From Halomonas gemina (GTDB taxonomy: Bacteria; Pseudomonadota; Gammaproteobacteria; Pseudomonadales; Halomonadaceae), in the NCBI RefSeq assembly GCF_023554995.1, contig NZ_JAMJPK010000009.1:43674-107673 (forward strand): 64,000 bases of DNA, read 5' to 3'. A program made the position numbers and the translations under genes. This document shows, piece after piece, positions 1 through 11,587 of the stretch. Each line of letters starts with the position of its first letter. Position 1 is the stretch's first letter. The notes beneath the pieces were generated by a model that saw only the letters and a list, made by a program, of their open reading frames with translations, did not search any database and was not told the DNA's origin.

Positions 1-1816
<1,816 letters not shown>

Positions 1817-1846
1817 TCCCACCTCGCCGGACGCGGCAAAAGCTCG

Positions 1847-1876
1847 ATTATACGGGGCGGGTCGCACCGGCGGCAA
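1847..1876 (-). promoter_or_regulatory. Predicted sigma-70 promoter of uvrA
   Basis: On the minus strand a perfect TATAAT (1847-1852) is preceded by TTGCCG (1871-1876) with an 18-bp spacer, about 30 bases upstream of the uvrA start. This is read from sequence only. Confidence 0.6.
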
Positions 1877-1976
1877 AGCACGGCTTGCCATCGGCTTTCC
1901 CTGCAGGCCGGCGAGCCGCTAGAATATGCGGTCCACCTCCGGGCCCGAGGGTCCGTCCACGGAAGTTCGAACCGCC

Positions 1977-3371
1977 ATGCGAAAGGTCTCAGGACTGCTG
2001 TTAGCCACCGAGCGTCGGGCCATTACCGGGCTCGCGGGGCTCTATGCCACGCGCATGCTGGGCCTGTTCATGGTGCTGCCGGTGCTGGCCCTGTATGCCG
2101 ATGAGCTGAGGGGAGCGACGCCGCTGCTGGTCGGCCTGGCGCTGGGGGTCTATGGCCTCACCCAGGCGCTGCTGCAGATCCCCTTCGGCCTGCTCTCCGA
2201 CCGCCTGGGGCGCAAGCCGGTGATCGCCGCGGGGCTGGTCCTGTTCCTGCTCGGCAGCGTGGTGGCCGCCGGCGCCGACTCCATCGGCGGGGTGATCCTG
2301 GGGCGTTGCCTGCAGGGCAGCGGTGCGGTGGCCGCGGCGATCATGGCGCTGCTCGCCGACCAGACCCGCGAGCAGGTACGCACCGCCGCCATGGCCACCA
2401 TCGGGCTATCCATCGGCGTGGCCTTCGCCGTGGCCATGGTGCTCGGCCCCTGGCTCGCCGCGGGCTTCGGCCTGGCCGGGGTGTTCTGGTTCACCGCGGC
2501 GCTGGCGGCGCTGGGCCTGGCGGTGCTGTGGAAGCTGGTGCCGCCGGCGCCGCGTCGGGTGCGTCACCGCGACGTGGGCATGGACCGCGGCCAGCTGCGC
2601 GGCATCCTCGTGCGCGGCGACCTGTGGCGCCTGGATATCTCGATCTTCGCCCTGCACCTGGTGCTGATGGCGATCTTCGTCGCCGTGCCCTTCCGGCTGC
2701 TCGAGGCGGGCATTGCCGTCGAGCGCCATGGCCTCACCTATCTGGGCATCATGCTGCTGGCCTTCCTGGCCATGGTGCCGCTGGTGATCATCGCCGAGAA
2801 GCGGCGGCGCATGAAGGCCATGTGCCTGTCGGCGATCACCGCCATCACCCTGAGCCTGTTCGGGCTGGCCGGCCTGGGCGAGGGGTTCCCGGCGCTGTTC
2901 GGCTGGCTGCTGCTGTTCTTCATCGCCTTCAACCTGCTGGAAGCCACCCTGCCGTCGATGCTCAGCAAGCTGGCCCCGGCCGGGGCCAAGGGCACCGCCA
3001 TGGGCATCTACTCCACCGGCCAGTTCCTGGGAGCCTTCCTGGGCGGTGTGCTGGGGGGGGCGCTGGTGCAGCAGTGGGGGCTCTCCGCGGTCTTCGTCGG
3101 CTGCGGCCTGTTGGGCCTGGCCTGGCTGGCGGTGATGGCCGGCATGGCGCCACCTCGCCACCTGACCAGCGAGGTGGTGGCGCTGGACGACAACGAGCAG
3201 GATGATGCCTTGGACACCCTGATGGCGCGTTTCGCCGAGGTGGCCGGGGTGGAGGACGTGCTGGTCGTCCCCGAGGAGCGCCTGGCCTACCTCAAGGTGG
3301 ACCGCCAGCGCCTCGATGAGCAGGCCCTGTCCCGCCTTACCGGTTCCGGGAATCACCACAGCGGCGCCTGA
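1977..3371 (+). CDS. MFS transporter, YajR-like, with C-terminal YAM-type domain
   Basis: Inner-membrane major facilitator, 464 aa, about twelve hydrophobic segments. The loop LSDRLGRKPV after helix 2 is the MFS motif A (G-x-L-x-D-RxGRR/K type). After the last helix comes a ~70-residue soluble tail (DALDTLMARFAEVAGVEDV and onward) that matches the ferredoxin-like YAM domain of E. coli YajR in position and character. The ATG at 1977 is preferred over an upstream in-frame start at 1926 because GGAAG lies 11 bases ahead and the protein then starts MRKVSG, close to the first helix. Substrate is unknown. It lies between uvrA and ssb. Confidence 0.88.
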   Translation: MRKVSGLLLATERRAITGLAGLYATRMLGLFMVLPVLALYADELRGATPLLVGLALGVYGLTQALLQIPFGLLSDRLGRKPVIAAGLVLFLLGSVVAAGADSIGGVILGRCLQGSGAVAAAIMALLADQTREQVRTAAMATIGLSIGVAFAVAMVLGPWLAAGFGLAGVFWFTAALAALGLAVLWKLVPPAPRRVRHRDVGMDRGQLRGILVRGDLWRLDISIFALHLVLMAIFVAVPFRLLEAGIAVERHGLTYLGIMLLAFLAMVPLVIIAEKRRRMKAMCLSAITAITLSLFGLAGLGEGFPALFGWLLLFFIAFNLLEATLPSMLSKLAPAGAKGTAMGIYSTGQFLGAFLGGVLGGALVQQWGLSAVFVGCGLLGLAWLAVMAGMAPPRHLTSEVVALDDNEQDDALDTLMARFAEVAGVEDVLVVPEERLAYLKVDRQRLDEQALSRLTGSGNHHSGA

Positions 3372-3418
3372 GCCGCGTATGATCCTTACAACGTATTCAT
3401 GACAGCAAGGAGTCCCTC

Positions 3419-4021
3419 ATGGCCCGTGGCATCAACAAGGTCATACTCATCGGCAACCTGGGCCAGGATCCCGAGGTGCGCTTCACGCCCTCCGGCACCG
3501 CCGTTGCCAACCTCAACCTGGCCACTACCGATACCTGGATGGACAAGCAGAGCGGCCAGCGCCAGGAGCGCACCGAATGGCACCGGGTCGTGCTGTTCAA
3601 CAAGACTGCCGAGATCGCCCAGCAGTACCTCAAGAAGGGCAGCAAGGTCTACATCGAGGGCCGCCTGCAGACCCGCAAGTGGCAGGACCAGAACGGCCAG
3701 GACAAGTACAGTACCGAGATCGTCGCCAACGACATGCAGATGCTCGACTCCCGCGGCGGCGGCGACTTCGGCGGCCAGCAGGGTGGCCAGTACGGCGGTC
3801 AGCCTCAGCAGGGCGGCAACTTCGGCGGCAACCCGGCGCCCCAGCAGGGCGGCTACGGCAACGCCCCGCCGCAGGGTGGCAACTTCGGTGGTGGCCAGCC
3901 CCAGCGTCCTGCCCCGCAGCCGGCCCCGCCGCAGCAGGGTGGCGGCCAGCAGCAGGGCGGCAACTACGGTGCCCCGGACCCGGGCAGCTTCGACGATTTC
4001 GATGACGAGATCCCGTTCTAA
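3419..4021 (+). CDS. ssb: Single-stranded DNA-binding protein
   Basis: Binds and protects single-stranded DNA in replication, recombination and repair, and recruits partners through its acidic tail. The 200-aa protein has an OB fold over residues ~1-110 ([20 protein letters not shown] at the start), a long disordered linker rich in Gly, Gln and Pro, and the C-terminal acidic tip DFDDEIPF that binds PriA, RecO, exonuclease I and others. It is a little longer than E. coli SSB (178 aa) because of the linker. The start is preceded by AAGGAG at a good distance. Confidence 0.98.
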   Translation: MARGINKVILIGNLGQDPEVRFTPSGTAVANLNLATTDTWMDKQSGQRQERTEWHRVVLFNKTAEIAQQYLKKGSKVYIEGRLQTRKWQDQNGQDKYSTEIVANDMQMLDSRGGGDFGGQQGGQYGGQPQQGGNFGGNPAPQQGGYGNAPPQGGNFGGGQPQRPAPQPAPPQQGGGQQQGGNYGAPDPGSFDDFDDEIPF

Positions 4022-4045
4022 GCAGGGGCCAGCCGAGGAGGTGCC

Positions 4046-4936
4046 GTGAAGCTGCTGATCCTGGAGGCCGGGCACTGCCTGAGCCTGGCGCTGGCCCGCG
4101 AGGCCAACCGGCGCAGCGACACCGAGCTCACCATCGAGCCGGGCCTGACCCCCGGGCCCCGCTTGCTCGAGGAGCTGCGCCCGGATGCGCTGGTGATCCC
4201 GCCGCTATCGCGGCCGATCACTGCCGAGCCGGCGACCGTCACGGCCCATGCCGAGGCGGTCGAGGCCTGCATGGAGGCGTGTCGCGAGGCCGACATCCCG
4301 CTGGTGTGGTGCGTCTCCGACCAGCTCTACGAGGACGGCCTCGAGGTGCCCATCGACGAGCACGTGATTCCCGAGCCCCGCGATGACAGCCTGAGGCGGC
4401 TGATCCGCACCGGCGACCGGATCCGTGCCGAGTACCCCCGGCACCTGATCGTGCGCCTGGGGCCGCTGTTCGCCCTGGAGGGCAGCCAGGCCTGGCTCAG
4501 CGAGCTGCTCGACACCCTGGTGGATGGCGGCGAGGTGCGGGCCGAGTCCGACGTGATCTTCTGCCCGACCTCGGCGGATGCCGTGGCCATGGCGCTGATC
4601 GGCATGCTCCAGCAGCAGTATTGCGGAGCCGAGGCCTGGGGCAGCTACCACCTGGCCGGCACCGAGCCGGTGAGCGCCTACACCTTCGTCTCCATGGTGC
4701 GTACCCAGCTCGCCACGCGGCTCGAGGGGCGTGGCGAGCGGGTCGAACTGGGCAGCGTCAAGGCGTTGAACCACCATCACGACCAGCCGCTGCGTCGTGT
4801 GCTCAACTGCCGGCGGGTGCTGGACGTGTTCGGCGTCCACCAGAAGCCCTGGCGCCTGGAGGTCGGACGCATGCTGGATACCTGGTGCCTGGCCAGAGAT
4901 GACGGCGAGGCGGCAGAGGAGTCGATGTCCCGATGA
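4046..4936 (+). CDS. RmlD-like sugar-nucleotide-binding / NAD(P)-binding family protein
   Basis: The 296-aa protein has the layout of an extended short-chain dehydrogenase of the RmlD (dTDP-4-dehydrorhamnose reductase) substrate-binding family: an N-terminal Rossmann-like beta strand MKLLILEAG, then a region with WCVSDQLYEDG where RmlD has its S..V(F/Y)DG segment, and RLGPLFA in the middle. The glycine-rich nucleotide loop and the YxxxK pair are poorly kept, so enzymatic activity is doubtful. It starts with GTG behind GAGGAG and its stop overlaps the plsC start (ATGA), so the two are translationally coupled. The true role is unknown. Confidence 0.65.
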   Translation: MKLLILEAGHCLSLALAREANRRSDTELTIEPGLTPGPRLLEELRPDALVIPPLSRPITAEPATVTAHAEAVEACMEACREADIPLVWCVSDQLYEDGLEVPIDEHVIPEPRDDSLRRLIRTGDRIRAEYPRHLIVRLGPLFALEGSQAWLSELLDTLVDGGEVRAESDVIFCPTSADAVAMALIGMLQQQYCGAEAWGSYHLAGTEPVSAYTFVSMVRTQLATRLEGRGERVELGSVKALNHHHDQPLRRVLNCRRVLDVFGVHQKPWRLEVGRMLDTWCLARDDGEAAEESMSR

Positions 4937-5694
4937 ACATGATCCGCAGCCTGGTCTTCTATGCCGGCTACTTCCTGGCCATGCTGGTCTGCGGCCTGCT
5001 CTTCCTGCCGCCAGCGCCCTTCCTGCCGCTGCGTTCCCGCTATCGCCTGCTCAACCTCTACAACCACTTCATCATCGCCTGGTTCCGCCTGGTCTGCGGG
5101 GTGCGCTATGACTTCCGCGGCCATGAGCGCCTGCCCGACGGCCCCTGCGTGATCCTCGCCAACCACCAGTCCGAGTGGGAGACCGTCTACCTGCAGCTGC
5201 TGCATCCGCCGGTCTGCACGGTGCTAAAGCGGGAGCTGCTGAACATCCCGGTCTTCGGCTGGGGGCTGCGCCTGCTGCACCCTATCGCCGTGGACCGCAG
5301 CAAGCCCGCCCGGGCCATGAAGCAGGTGCTCACCCAGGGCAAGATACGGCTCGAGGAGGGGCTCTCGGTGCTGATCTTTCCCGAGGGGACCCGGGTGGCA
5401 CCGGGTAGCCGGCGCCGCTACAACAAGAGCGGCGCGGTGATCGCCTGCCGCGCCGGGGTGCCGGTGGTGCCGGTGGTCCACAATGCCGGGGAGCGCTGGC
5501 CGGGGCGTGACTGGGTCAAGCGCCCGGGACGCCTGTCGCTGGAGGTGGGCGAGCCCATCGAGACCGCCGGGCGTACCTCGGAGGAGGTTCTGGTCGAGGT
5601 GGAGGCGTGGATCGAGGCTCGGCTGGCCGAGATCTCCGAGGTGCCGCGCCCGGCCACGGCGGCACCGCCGGCCACCGAGAAGCCCCTGGCCTGA
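4933..5694 (+). CDS. plsC: 1-acyl-sn-glycerol-3-phosphate acyltransferase
   Basis: Transfers an acyl chain to lysophosphatidic acid to make phosphatidic acid at the inner membrane. It is 253 aa, with an N-terminal membrane segment, then the acyltransferase block I NHQSEWE (the HX4E variant of HX4D seen in several proteobacterial PlsC proteins) and block III FPEGTR. A proline/alanine-rich tail ends the protein. It overlaps the upstream gene by four bases. It is convergent with fabB-fabA, so phospholipid acylation and unsaturated fatty-acid synthesis sit side by side. Confidence 0.93.
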   Translation: MNMIRSLVFYAGYFLAMLVCGLLFLPPAPFLPLRSRYRLLNLYNHFIIAWFRLVCGVRYDFRGHERLPDGPCVILANHQSEWETVYLQLLHPPVCTVLKRELLNIPVFGWGLRLLHPIAVDRSKPARAMKQVLTQGKIRLEEGLSVLIFPEGTRVAPGSRRRYNKSGAVIACRAGVPVVPVVHNAGERWPGRDWVKRPGRLSLEVGEPIETAGRTSEEVLVEVEAWIEARLAEISEVPRPATAAPPATEKPLA

Positions 5695-5709
5695 CGCTGG
5701 CCGACCCGA

Positions 5710-5747
5710 CAACGCAAGAGGCGCCCCATGGGGCGCCTCTTGCGTTG
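5710..5747. terminator. Bidirectional terminator hairpin between plsC and fabB
   Basis: A near-perfect palindrome with 18-base arms (5710-5727 and 5730-5747) lies between the convergent plsC and fabB genes. It has no long T run, but its position and strength fit a shared terminator. Confidence 0.75.
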
Positions 5748-5765
5748 CGGCTGTAGTGCGACGGG

Positions 5766-6983
5766 TCAGTCGCGGCACTTCTCCAGCACCAGGCAGGCAT
5801 TGGTGCCGCCAAAGCCGAAGCTGTTGGAGAGCACCCGCTCGACCGACACGCCGTCGCGGCGCCGGGTGACGATATCGAAGCCGTCGGCCTGCTCGTCGAG
5901 GGTCTCGACGTTGGCGGAGGCGGCGATGAAGTCGTTCTCCATCATCAGCAGCGAGTAGATCGCCTCCTGTACGCCGGTGGCGCCCAGGGAGTGGCCGGTC
6001 AGCGACTTGGTGGAGCTCATCGCCGGCGTGGAGTCGCCGAAGACCTCGCGGATCGCCTTGAGCTCGGCCACGTCACCCACCGGCGTCGAGGTGCCGTGGG
6101 TATTGATGTAGTCGATCTTGCCGTCGACGGTGGCCATGGCCTGGCGCATGCAGCGCACCGCCCCCTCGCCGGAGGGCGCGACCATGTCGTGTCCGTCGGA
6201 GGTGGCACCGTAGCCGGTCACCTCGGCATAGATCTTCGCGCCGCGGGCCCGGGCGTGCTCTAGCTCCTCGAGCACCAGCATGCCGCCGCCGCCGGCGATG
6301 ACGAAGCCGTCGCGGGCCTGGTCATAGGGCCGGGAGGCCTTGTCGGGGGACTCGTTGTAGTGGGTCGAGAGCGCCCCCATGGCATCGAACAGGCAGGAGA
6401 GGGTCCAGTGCTCCTCCTCGCCGCCGCCGGCGAAGACCACGTCCTGCTTGCCCATCTGGATCTGCTCCACGCCACTGCCGATGCAGTGGGCCGAGGTGGC
6501 GCAGGCCGAGGAGATGGAGTAGTTGACGCCCTTGATCTTGAACGGGGTCGCCAGGCAGGCCGAGACGGTGCTGCCCATGGTGCGGGTGACCCGGTAGGGA
6601 CCCACGCGGCGCAGCCCCTTCTCGCGCATCAGATCGGCGGCCTCCACCTGATTGGCACTGGAGGCACCGCCGGAGCCGGCGATCAACCCGGTGCGCTCGC
6701 TGGAGACCATCTCCGGTGCCAGCCCGGCGTCCTCGATGGCCTGGGCCATGGAGACGTAGGCGAAGGCCGCGGCGTCACCCATGAAGCGGCGCAGCTTGCG
6801 GTCGATCAGGGCGTCCAGGTCGATATCGACGCTGCCGGCCACCTGGCTGCGGAAGCCCCGCTCGGCATAGTCTTCCTTGAAGCGAATGCCGGAGCGCCCG
6901 TTCCTGAGCGCCTCCAGAACCTGTTGTGCGTCATTGCCCAGGCAAGACACGATGCCCAGGCCGGTGACTACCACTCGTCGCAT
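5766..6983 (-). CDS. fabB: Beta-ketoacyl-ACP synthase I
   Basis: Condensing enzyme required for elongation of unsaturated fatty acids in the type II pathway. The 405-aa protein begins [17 protein letters not shown]. The nucleophile Cys is in [12 protein letters not shown], and the two catalytic His residues are in [11 protein letters not shown] and TGHSLGATG. The length matches E. coli FabB (406 aa). It lies 13 bases downstream of fabA on the same strand, the usual fabAB operon of Pseudomonas-type bacteria. Confidence 0.97.
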   Translation of the reverse strand: MRRVVVTGLGIVSCLGNDAQQVLEALRNGRSGIRFKEDYAERGFRSQVAGSVDIDLDALIDRKLRRFMGDAAAFAYVSMAQAIEDAGLAPEMVSSERTGLIAGSGGASSANQVEAADLMREKGLRRVGPYRVTRTMGSTVSACLATPFKIKGVNYSISSACATSAHCIGSGVEQIQMGKQDVVFAGGGEEEHWTLSCLFDAMGALSTHYNESPDKASRPYDQARDGFVIAGGGGMLVLEELEHARARGAKIYAEVTGYGATSDGHDMVAPSGEGAVRCMRQAMATVDGKIDYINTHGTSTPVGDVAELKAIREVFGDSTPAMSSTKSLTGHSLGATGVQEAIYSLLMMENDFIAASANVETLDEQADGFDIVTRRRDGVSVERVLSNSFGFGGTNACLVLEKCRD

Positions 6984-6996
6984 GGGAGCCTCCTGT

Positions 6997-7512
6997 TCAG
7001 AAATTCGCGGTGGAGGTGAACAGGCCGACGCGCAGGTCGTTGGCCTGGTAGATGTCGCGGCCGTCGACGCATACGGTGCCGTCGGCCATGCCCAGGATCA
7101 GGCGCCGGGTGATGATGCGCTTGATGTTGATGCGGTAGGTGACCTTCTTGGCCTCGGGCAGGATCTGGCCGCTGAACTTGACCTCGCCGCAGCCCAGGGC
7201 CCGGCCGCGGCCGGGATGGCCGAGCCAGCCCAGATAGAACCCCACCAGTTGCCACATGGCGTCCAGGCCCAGGCAGCCGGGCATCACCGGGTCCCCGGGG
7301 AAGTGGCAGTCGAAGAACCACAGGTCGGGGTGGATATCCAGCTCGGCGATCAGCTCGCCCTTGCCGTGATCGCCGCCTTCCTCGTGGATGTGCATGATGC
7401 GATCGAGCATCAGCATGTTGGGGGCCGGCAACTGGGCATTGCCCGGACCGAACAGCTCGCCGCGTGAGCAGGCCAGCAGTTCTTCGCGATCAAAGGAGTG
7501 TTGCTTGGTCAC
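6997..7512 (-). CDS. fabA: 3-hydroxydecanoyl-ACP dehydratase/isomerase
   Basis: Introduces the cis double bond at the C10 stage and so commits chains to unsaturated fatty acids. It is 171 aa, the standard length. The hot-dog fold active-site His is in [20 protein letters not shown], and the C-terminus [13 protein letters not shown] is typical. It is the first gene of fabAB. No FabR/DesT-type palindrome was obvious in the 127 bases before the start. Confidence 0.98.
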   Translation of the reverse strand: MTKQHSFDREELLACSRGELFGPGNAQLPAPNMLMLDRIMHIHEEGGDHGKGELIAELDIHPDLWFFDCHFPGDPVMPGCLGLDAMWQLVGFYLGWLGHPGRGRALGCGEVKFSGQILPEAKKVTYRINIKRIITRRLILGMADGTVCVDGRDIYQANDLRVGLFTSTANF

Positions 7513-7639
7513 TGAATCGTTCCGAGAGTCGAGATTATTGTGTGCCGAGAGCGGCCTGGGGCCGCCGGGCGGCTGTGCCTAGTCTACTGTCCACACATGA
7601 TGAATGCACGCCGCGGGCGGGGGGAAGGAAGGTCGGGCC

Positions 7640-8167
7640 TCAGCGGACCCGCCTGGCCAGGGCCGCAGTCTTACCTAGGTGTCTGCTTAGGGCCAGGCAG
7701 ATCAATGCCCAGGCCATGGCCTCGGCGGGCAGCAGCCAGGGAGCCAGCTCGACCCCGGCGAGGCGGGCGCCGGCATAGTAGGAGAGCGGGCCGCTGGTGG
7801 CGCCGCCGAGCGCGGCCAGCCAGGGGTAGTGCCAGAGCCAGGCCAGCGAGTGGTGGATCAGGGTGGCGAACAGTGGCCACAGCAGCCACAGCCAGGTCGG
7901 CATGCCCCCGAGCAGGGGCGTCCCCTCGGCGAAGGTGAAGCCGCCGGCCAGCGTCAGGCCGCCGTCGACCACCAGCCCCAGCGCGGCGAAGCCCGCCAGC
8001 CAGCGCCACTCCCCGGGGCGGGCCAGCCAGGCCAGGTGCAGGGTGAGGATCAGCGCGGCCACCAGCAGGCCGACCCGCGAGCCGCCCAGCACGCAGGCGA
8101 ACCAGCCGGCCTGGAAGGCGGCCAGGTTGACCAGCAGCTTCACGGGACCGTCGGACAGGGTGGCCAT
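7640..8167 (-). CDS. DUF2878 family integral membrane protein
   Basis: Small inner-membrane protein of 175 aa with about five hydrophobic segments. The conserved opening KLLVNLAAFQAGWFACVLGG and the motif FAEGTPLLGGMPTWLW identify the DUF2878 family. No reaction is known for the family; members recur in operons with photolyase, cfa-like and DUF1365 genes. An alternative GTG at 8179 would overlap the upstream cfa-like stop by four bases (GTGA), which suggests translational coupling. It is the last gene of the photo-oxidative operon. Confidence 0.82.
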   Translation of the reverse strand: MATLSDGPVKLLVNLAAFQAGWFACVLGGSRVGLLVAALILTLHLAWLARPGEWRWLAGFAALGLVVDGGLTLAGGFTFAEGTPLLGGMPTWLWLLWPLFATLIHHSLAWLWHYPWLAALGGATSGPLSYYAGARLAGVELAPWLLPAEAMAWALICLALSRHLGKTAALARRVR

Positions 8168-8175
8168 CGCGCGGA

Positions 8176-9444
8176 TCACGCCGCCCCGGTGAGCGGGGCC
8201 GGCCGCGCTCCGGGCTTGGCCAGCAGCAGCTGGCAGGTGCCGATGGTGCGCTCCAGGAAGCCGCCCTCGCAGTAGCAGAGGTAGTAGCGCCACATGCGGA
8301 TGAAGCGCTCGTCATAGCCGAGCCGGCGCACGGTCTCCAGGCTGGCCTCGAAGCGATGGCGCCACTCGCGCAGGGTGCGGGCGTAGTGCAGGCCGATCTC
8401 GTCCAGGTCGATGACGTTGAGCGAGGTGTGGCGCGTCAGGCCGTCGAGGATGGCGCGGTGCGACGGCAGGAACCCCCCCGGGAAGATGTAGCGCTTGATG
8501 AAGTCCATCTCGCGCTTGGCCGCCTCGTAGCGCTGGTCGCGGATGGTGATCGCCTGCAGCATCGCCAGGCCGTCATCGGTGAGCAGCCGGTCCAGGGTCG
8601 CCAGGTAGGTGCCCAGGTACTGGTGGCCCACCGCCTCGATCATCTCCACCGAGATCAGCCGGTCATACTGGCCGGACAGCTCACGATAGTCCTGCTGGAG
8701 CAGGGTGATGCGCTCGCTCAGCCCCTCCTCCTCGATGCGCCGTGCCGTGAAGGCGTGCTGCTCAGCGGATATGGTGGTGGTGGTCACGCGGCAGCCGCGG
8801 GTCTTCGCCGCATGGATGGCCAGTCCGCCCCAGCCGGTGCCGATCTCCAGCAGGTGGTGATGGGGCTGGACATCGAGCTTATCGAGCATCAGCTCGAGCT
8901 TGTGGGTCGAGGCCTCCTCCAGGCTCGCCTCGGGGTGGGGGAAGACCGAGCTGGAGTACATGCGGTGGTCCTGGTCGAGGAAGGTGGCGAACAGCGCATT
9001 GCCGATATCGTAGTGGGCGGCGATGTTGCGCTTCGACCCGCGCAGGCTGTTGCGCTGCAGGCCGTAGAGGGCGCCGAGCAGCCAGCGTCCGAGGCGGGCG
9101 GAGCCGTTCTCGATCTCTTTGTTGACCCGCTCTAGGTTGACGGCGAACAGCCGCACCAGGGCCACCGGGTCGTCGGCATCCCAGTCGCCCTCCATGTAGG
9201 ATTCGGCGGCCCCCACGGTGCCGCCCAGGGCCAGGCGCTTCCAGGCCCGGTGGTGGCGCACCACCAGGGTGACCCGCAGCGGCCCTCCCTGGCCCAGCCG
9301 GTGGCGCTGGTGGCCGTCGATCAGGGTGATGCTGCCGCCCTCCAGGCGGTCGAGCTGGGCCAGCACCCGGGGCTTGAGCCAGCGGGTCAGCCGGTCGCCC
9401 TCGGGAGCCAGGGGGCGGGCAGTGGCGGAGCGAAGGGTGTTCAC
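8176..9444 (-). CDS. Cyclopropane-fatty-acid synthase family SAM methyltransferase (Cfa/UfaM-like)
   Basis: Methylates unsaturated acyl chains of membrane phospholipids using S-adenosylmethionine. It is 422 aa. An N-terminal lipid-binding region is followed by a Rossmann methyltransferase domain with HYDIGNALF and the SAM loop EIGTGWGGLAIHAA, and SVEMIEAVGH downstream. The partner genes (FAD amine oxidase, DUF1365, SDR, photolyase, LitR-type regulator) are those found around light- or singlet-oxygen-induced Cfa paralogues, some of which act in furan fatty acid synthesis (UfaM). Whether this enzyme makes cyclopropane or methylated furan precursors cannot be told here. It overlaps DUF1365 by four bases (ATGA). 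Confidence 0.88.
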   Translation of the reverse strand: MNTLRSATARPLAPEGDRLTRWLKPRVLAQLDRLEGGSITLIDGHQRHRLGQGGPLRVTLVVRHHRAWKRLALGGTVGAAESYMEGDWDADDPVALVRLFAVNLERVNKEIENGSARLGRWLLGALYGLQRNSLRGSKRNIAAHYDIGNALFATFLDQDHRMYSSSVFPHPEASLEEASTHKLELMLDKLDVQPHHHLLEIGTGWGGLAIHAAKTRGCRVTTTTISAEQHAFTARRIEEEGLSERITLLQQDYRELSGQYDRLISVEMIEAVGHQYLGTYLATLDRLLTDDGLAMLQAITIRDQRYEAAKREMDFIKRYIFPGGFLPSHRAILDGLTRHTSLNVIDLDEIGLHYARTLREWRHRFEASLETVRRLGYDERFIRMWRYYLCYCEGGFLERTIGTCQLLLAKPGARPAPLTGAA

Positions 9445-10220
9445 GACGAGCTCTCCTTACGTGAAGGGTGGTCCTGGCCGGGGTGGTCATGGACGGGAAT
9501 GCGCTTGAGCCAGAGTCGCAGCGCCTCGAAGTGGATGCCGGCGAGGGTCTTGAGGCTCATCCACGGCTGGCGGGCCAGGGTGGCCAGCAGCACGCCGCGG
9601 GTCGCCGGGCGGGCCTGCAGGGTCAGGGTGGCGTCGAAGTGGCGCTCGCCGTCCTTCCAGTTCTCCATGTGCATCGACAGGGCGTTGCCCGGGGTGTCGA
9701 AGCGCCAGCGGTAGGTCATGTCCATGGGGTTGAAGGGCGAGACATGCATGACCTTGTCGAACTCGGCGACATGGCCATGGCGGCGAGGCGCCACGGCGCA
9801 GGCATAGCGGGTGCGTTCCCCCCAGGGCGTATTGCTCACCTCGCCGAGCACGGCGCGCAGCTCGCCGCGGGCATCGAAGGCGTAGTAGAGCGACACCGGG
9901 TTGAAGCCCAGCCCCAGGGTGCGCAGCTGGGTCAGCACGCAGATGCGCCCGTCCGGGGCGCTGCCCAGCTGGCGCGTGAGCTCCTCGCGCACCGCCTGCT
10001 TGAGGGGGCGGTCGTGGGGGGCCAGGTAGTCCTCGCGGCGGAAGCGCGCCAGGGCCGGGCGCCGGGCACTGAAGCCGGGCACGCCGTCGAACAGCTCCGG
10101 AAGCTCGTCGAGGTCGAGCCAAGCCATCCACAGGCCGTACTCGAAGGCGTGCGGGCGCGGCAGGAAGCGGCGATGGCGCAGGGTGCCACGATAGATGCGC
10201 GAGCGCGGCGAGCGGATCAT
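9441..10220 (-). CDS. DUF1365 family protein
   Basis: A 259-aa cytoplasmic protein. SRIYRGTLRHRRFLPRPHAF at the start and the internal VSPFNPMDMTYRW and LGFNPVSLYYAFD motifs are diagnostic of DUF1365. The biochemical role is not established; the family is almost always next to a FAD amine oxidase and a Cfa-type methyltransferase, so a role in acyl-chain modification is inferred. It overlaps genes on both sides by four bases, indicating tight coupling. Confidence 0.9.
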   Translation of the reverse strand: MIRSPRSRIYRGTLRHRRFLPRPHAFEYGLWMAWLDLDELPELFDGVPGFSARRPALARFRREDYLAPHDRPLKQAVREELTRQLGSAPDGRICVLTQLRTLGLGFNPVSLYYAFDARGELRAVLGEVSNTPWGERTRYACAVAPRRHGHVAEFDKVMHVSPFNPMDMTYRWRFDTPGNALSMHMENWKDGERHFDATLTLQARPATRGVLLATLARQPWMSLKTLAGIHFEALRLWLKRIPVHDHPGQDHPSRKESSS

Positions 10221-11587
10221 GCCACGCGCTCCTCGGCGAGAGGCTCTGAGATGGCCGGCTGTGTCTCGCGGCGGTCGTCCTCGTCGCAGCCCAGGGCCCG
10301 GGCCACGCGCAGCGCACTCCAGACGCCGTCCTCGTGGAAGCCGTTGCGCCAGTAGGCGCCGCAGTAGTGGGTGCGCTGTTCGGGCCCCGAGATCTCGCCG
10401 TGGCGGGCCTGGGCCGCCTGGCCGGCCAGGGTGAACTGGGGATGGGCATAGGTATAGCGGCCCAGCACCTTCGTCGGGTCGATGGCGGCGCTATCGTTGA
10501 GGGTCACGCAGAAGGTGTGCGGGGCGTCGATGCGCTGCAGGATGTTCATGTCGTAGGTCACCGAGACCCGGGCGTCGTCGCCGCGGCCATCGAGGCGGTA
10601 GTTCCAGCTCGCCCAGGCGCGCCGGCGGCGCGGCAGCAGCCGGGTGTCGGTATGCAGCACTACCTCGTTGTCGGCGTAGGGCAGGGCGCCGAGGATCTCG
10701 CGTTCGGCGGCGCTCGGGTCGTCGAGCATCGCCAGCGCCTGGTCGGCGTGGCAGGCCAGCACCACCTGGTCGAAGGCCTGGACGCCGTCCGAGCTGCGCA
10801 CCTCGACCCGGTCGGCGTGGCGGCGGATGCCGCGTATCGGGGTGGCCAGGTGGATGCGGTCGGCGTAGGGCGCGGTCAGCGCCGGAATATAGCGGCGTGA
10901 GCCGCCCACCAGGGTGTGCCACTGGGGCCGGTCGCTGACCGACAGCAGGCCGTGGTGGCGGAAGAAGCGCACGAAGAACAGCAGCGGGAAGTCGCGCAGG
11001 TCGCGGATGCTGGCCGACCAGATCGCCGCCCCCATGGGCAGCAGGTAGTGGTGCTGGAAGTCATCGCCGAAGCCGTTGGCATCCAGCCAGGCGCCGAGGG
11101 TCATGGCGGGGTCGAGCCGGCCCTCCTCCAGCGCCCGGGTCGCCTCGCGGTTGAAACGCAGGATGTCGCGCAGCAGGCGATGGAAGCTGGGGCGCAGCAG
11201 GTTGCGGCGCTGGGCGAAGAGGCTCGACAGGGTGTGGCCGTTGTACTCGAAGTCGCGGGCCGTCTCGTGCATCGAGAAGCTCATCTCGGTGGGCTGGCTG
11301 GCCACGCCCAGTCGTGCCAGCAGGCGCTGGAAGTGCGGGTAGGTCCAGTCGTTGAAGACGATAAAGCCGGTATCGATGGCGTATTGCCGGCCTTCCAGCG
11401 AGACATCCACGGTGGCGGTATGGCCGCCCAGCCGGTCGGCCGCCTCCAACAGCGTCACCTGGTGGCGGCTCGACAGGTACCAGGCGGCGGCCATGCCGCC
11501 GATGCCGCTGCCGATCACGGCAATGCGTTGGGCGGCATTCCGTCGGGCGTTGCGAGGCGGATAGGGCGGGGTGAACGAGGCGGTCAT
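10217..11587 (-). CDS. FAD-dependent amine-oxidase-like oxidoreductase of the lipid-modification operon
   Basis: A 456-aa flavoprotein. The dinucleotide motif IAVIGSGIGGMAAAW is near the N-terminus, followed by LLEAADRLGGHTATV, the FAD-binding RxGG-like segment. DTGFIVFNDWTYP and VLACHADQALAMLDD are typical of the family found with Cfa and DUF1365. Homologues in Rhodobacter-type clusters belong to the pathway that desaturates methylated acyl chains on the way to furan fatty acids; assigning that step here is inference. It overlaps the SDR and DUF1365 genes by four bases each. Confidence 0.88.
   Translation of the reverse strand: MTASFTPPYPPRNARRNAAQRIAVIGSGIGGMAAAWYLSSRHQVTLLEAADRLGGHTATVDVSLEGRQYAIDTGFIVFNDWTYPHFQRLLARLGVASQPTEMSFSMHETARDFEYNGHTLSSLFAQRRNLLRPSFHRLLRDILRFNREATRALEEGRLDPAMTLGAWLDANGFGDDFQHHYLLPMGAAIWSASIRDLRDFPLLFFVRFFRHHGLLSVSDRPQWHTLVGGSRRYIPALTAPYADRIHLATPIRGIRRHADRVEVRSSDGVQAFDQVVLACHADQALAMLDDPSAAEREILGALPYADNEVVLHTDTRLLPRRRRAWASWNYRLDGRGDDARVSVTYDMNILQRIDAPHTFCVTLNDSAAIDPTKVLGRYTYAHPQFTLAGQAAQARHGEISGPEQRTHYCGAYWRNGFHEDGVWSALRVARALGCDEDDRRETQPAISEPLAEERVA

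Noticed and set aside
1817..1976. LexA box controlling uvrA and the MFS gene
   Set aside because: No CTGT-N8-ACAG or close variant could be found; only a sigma-70 promoter is supported.
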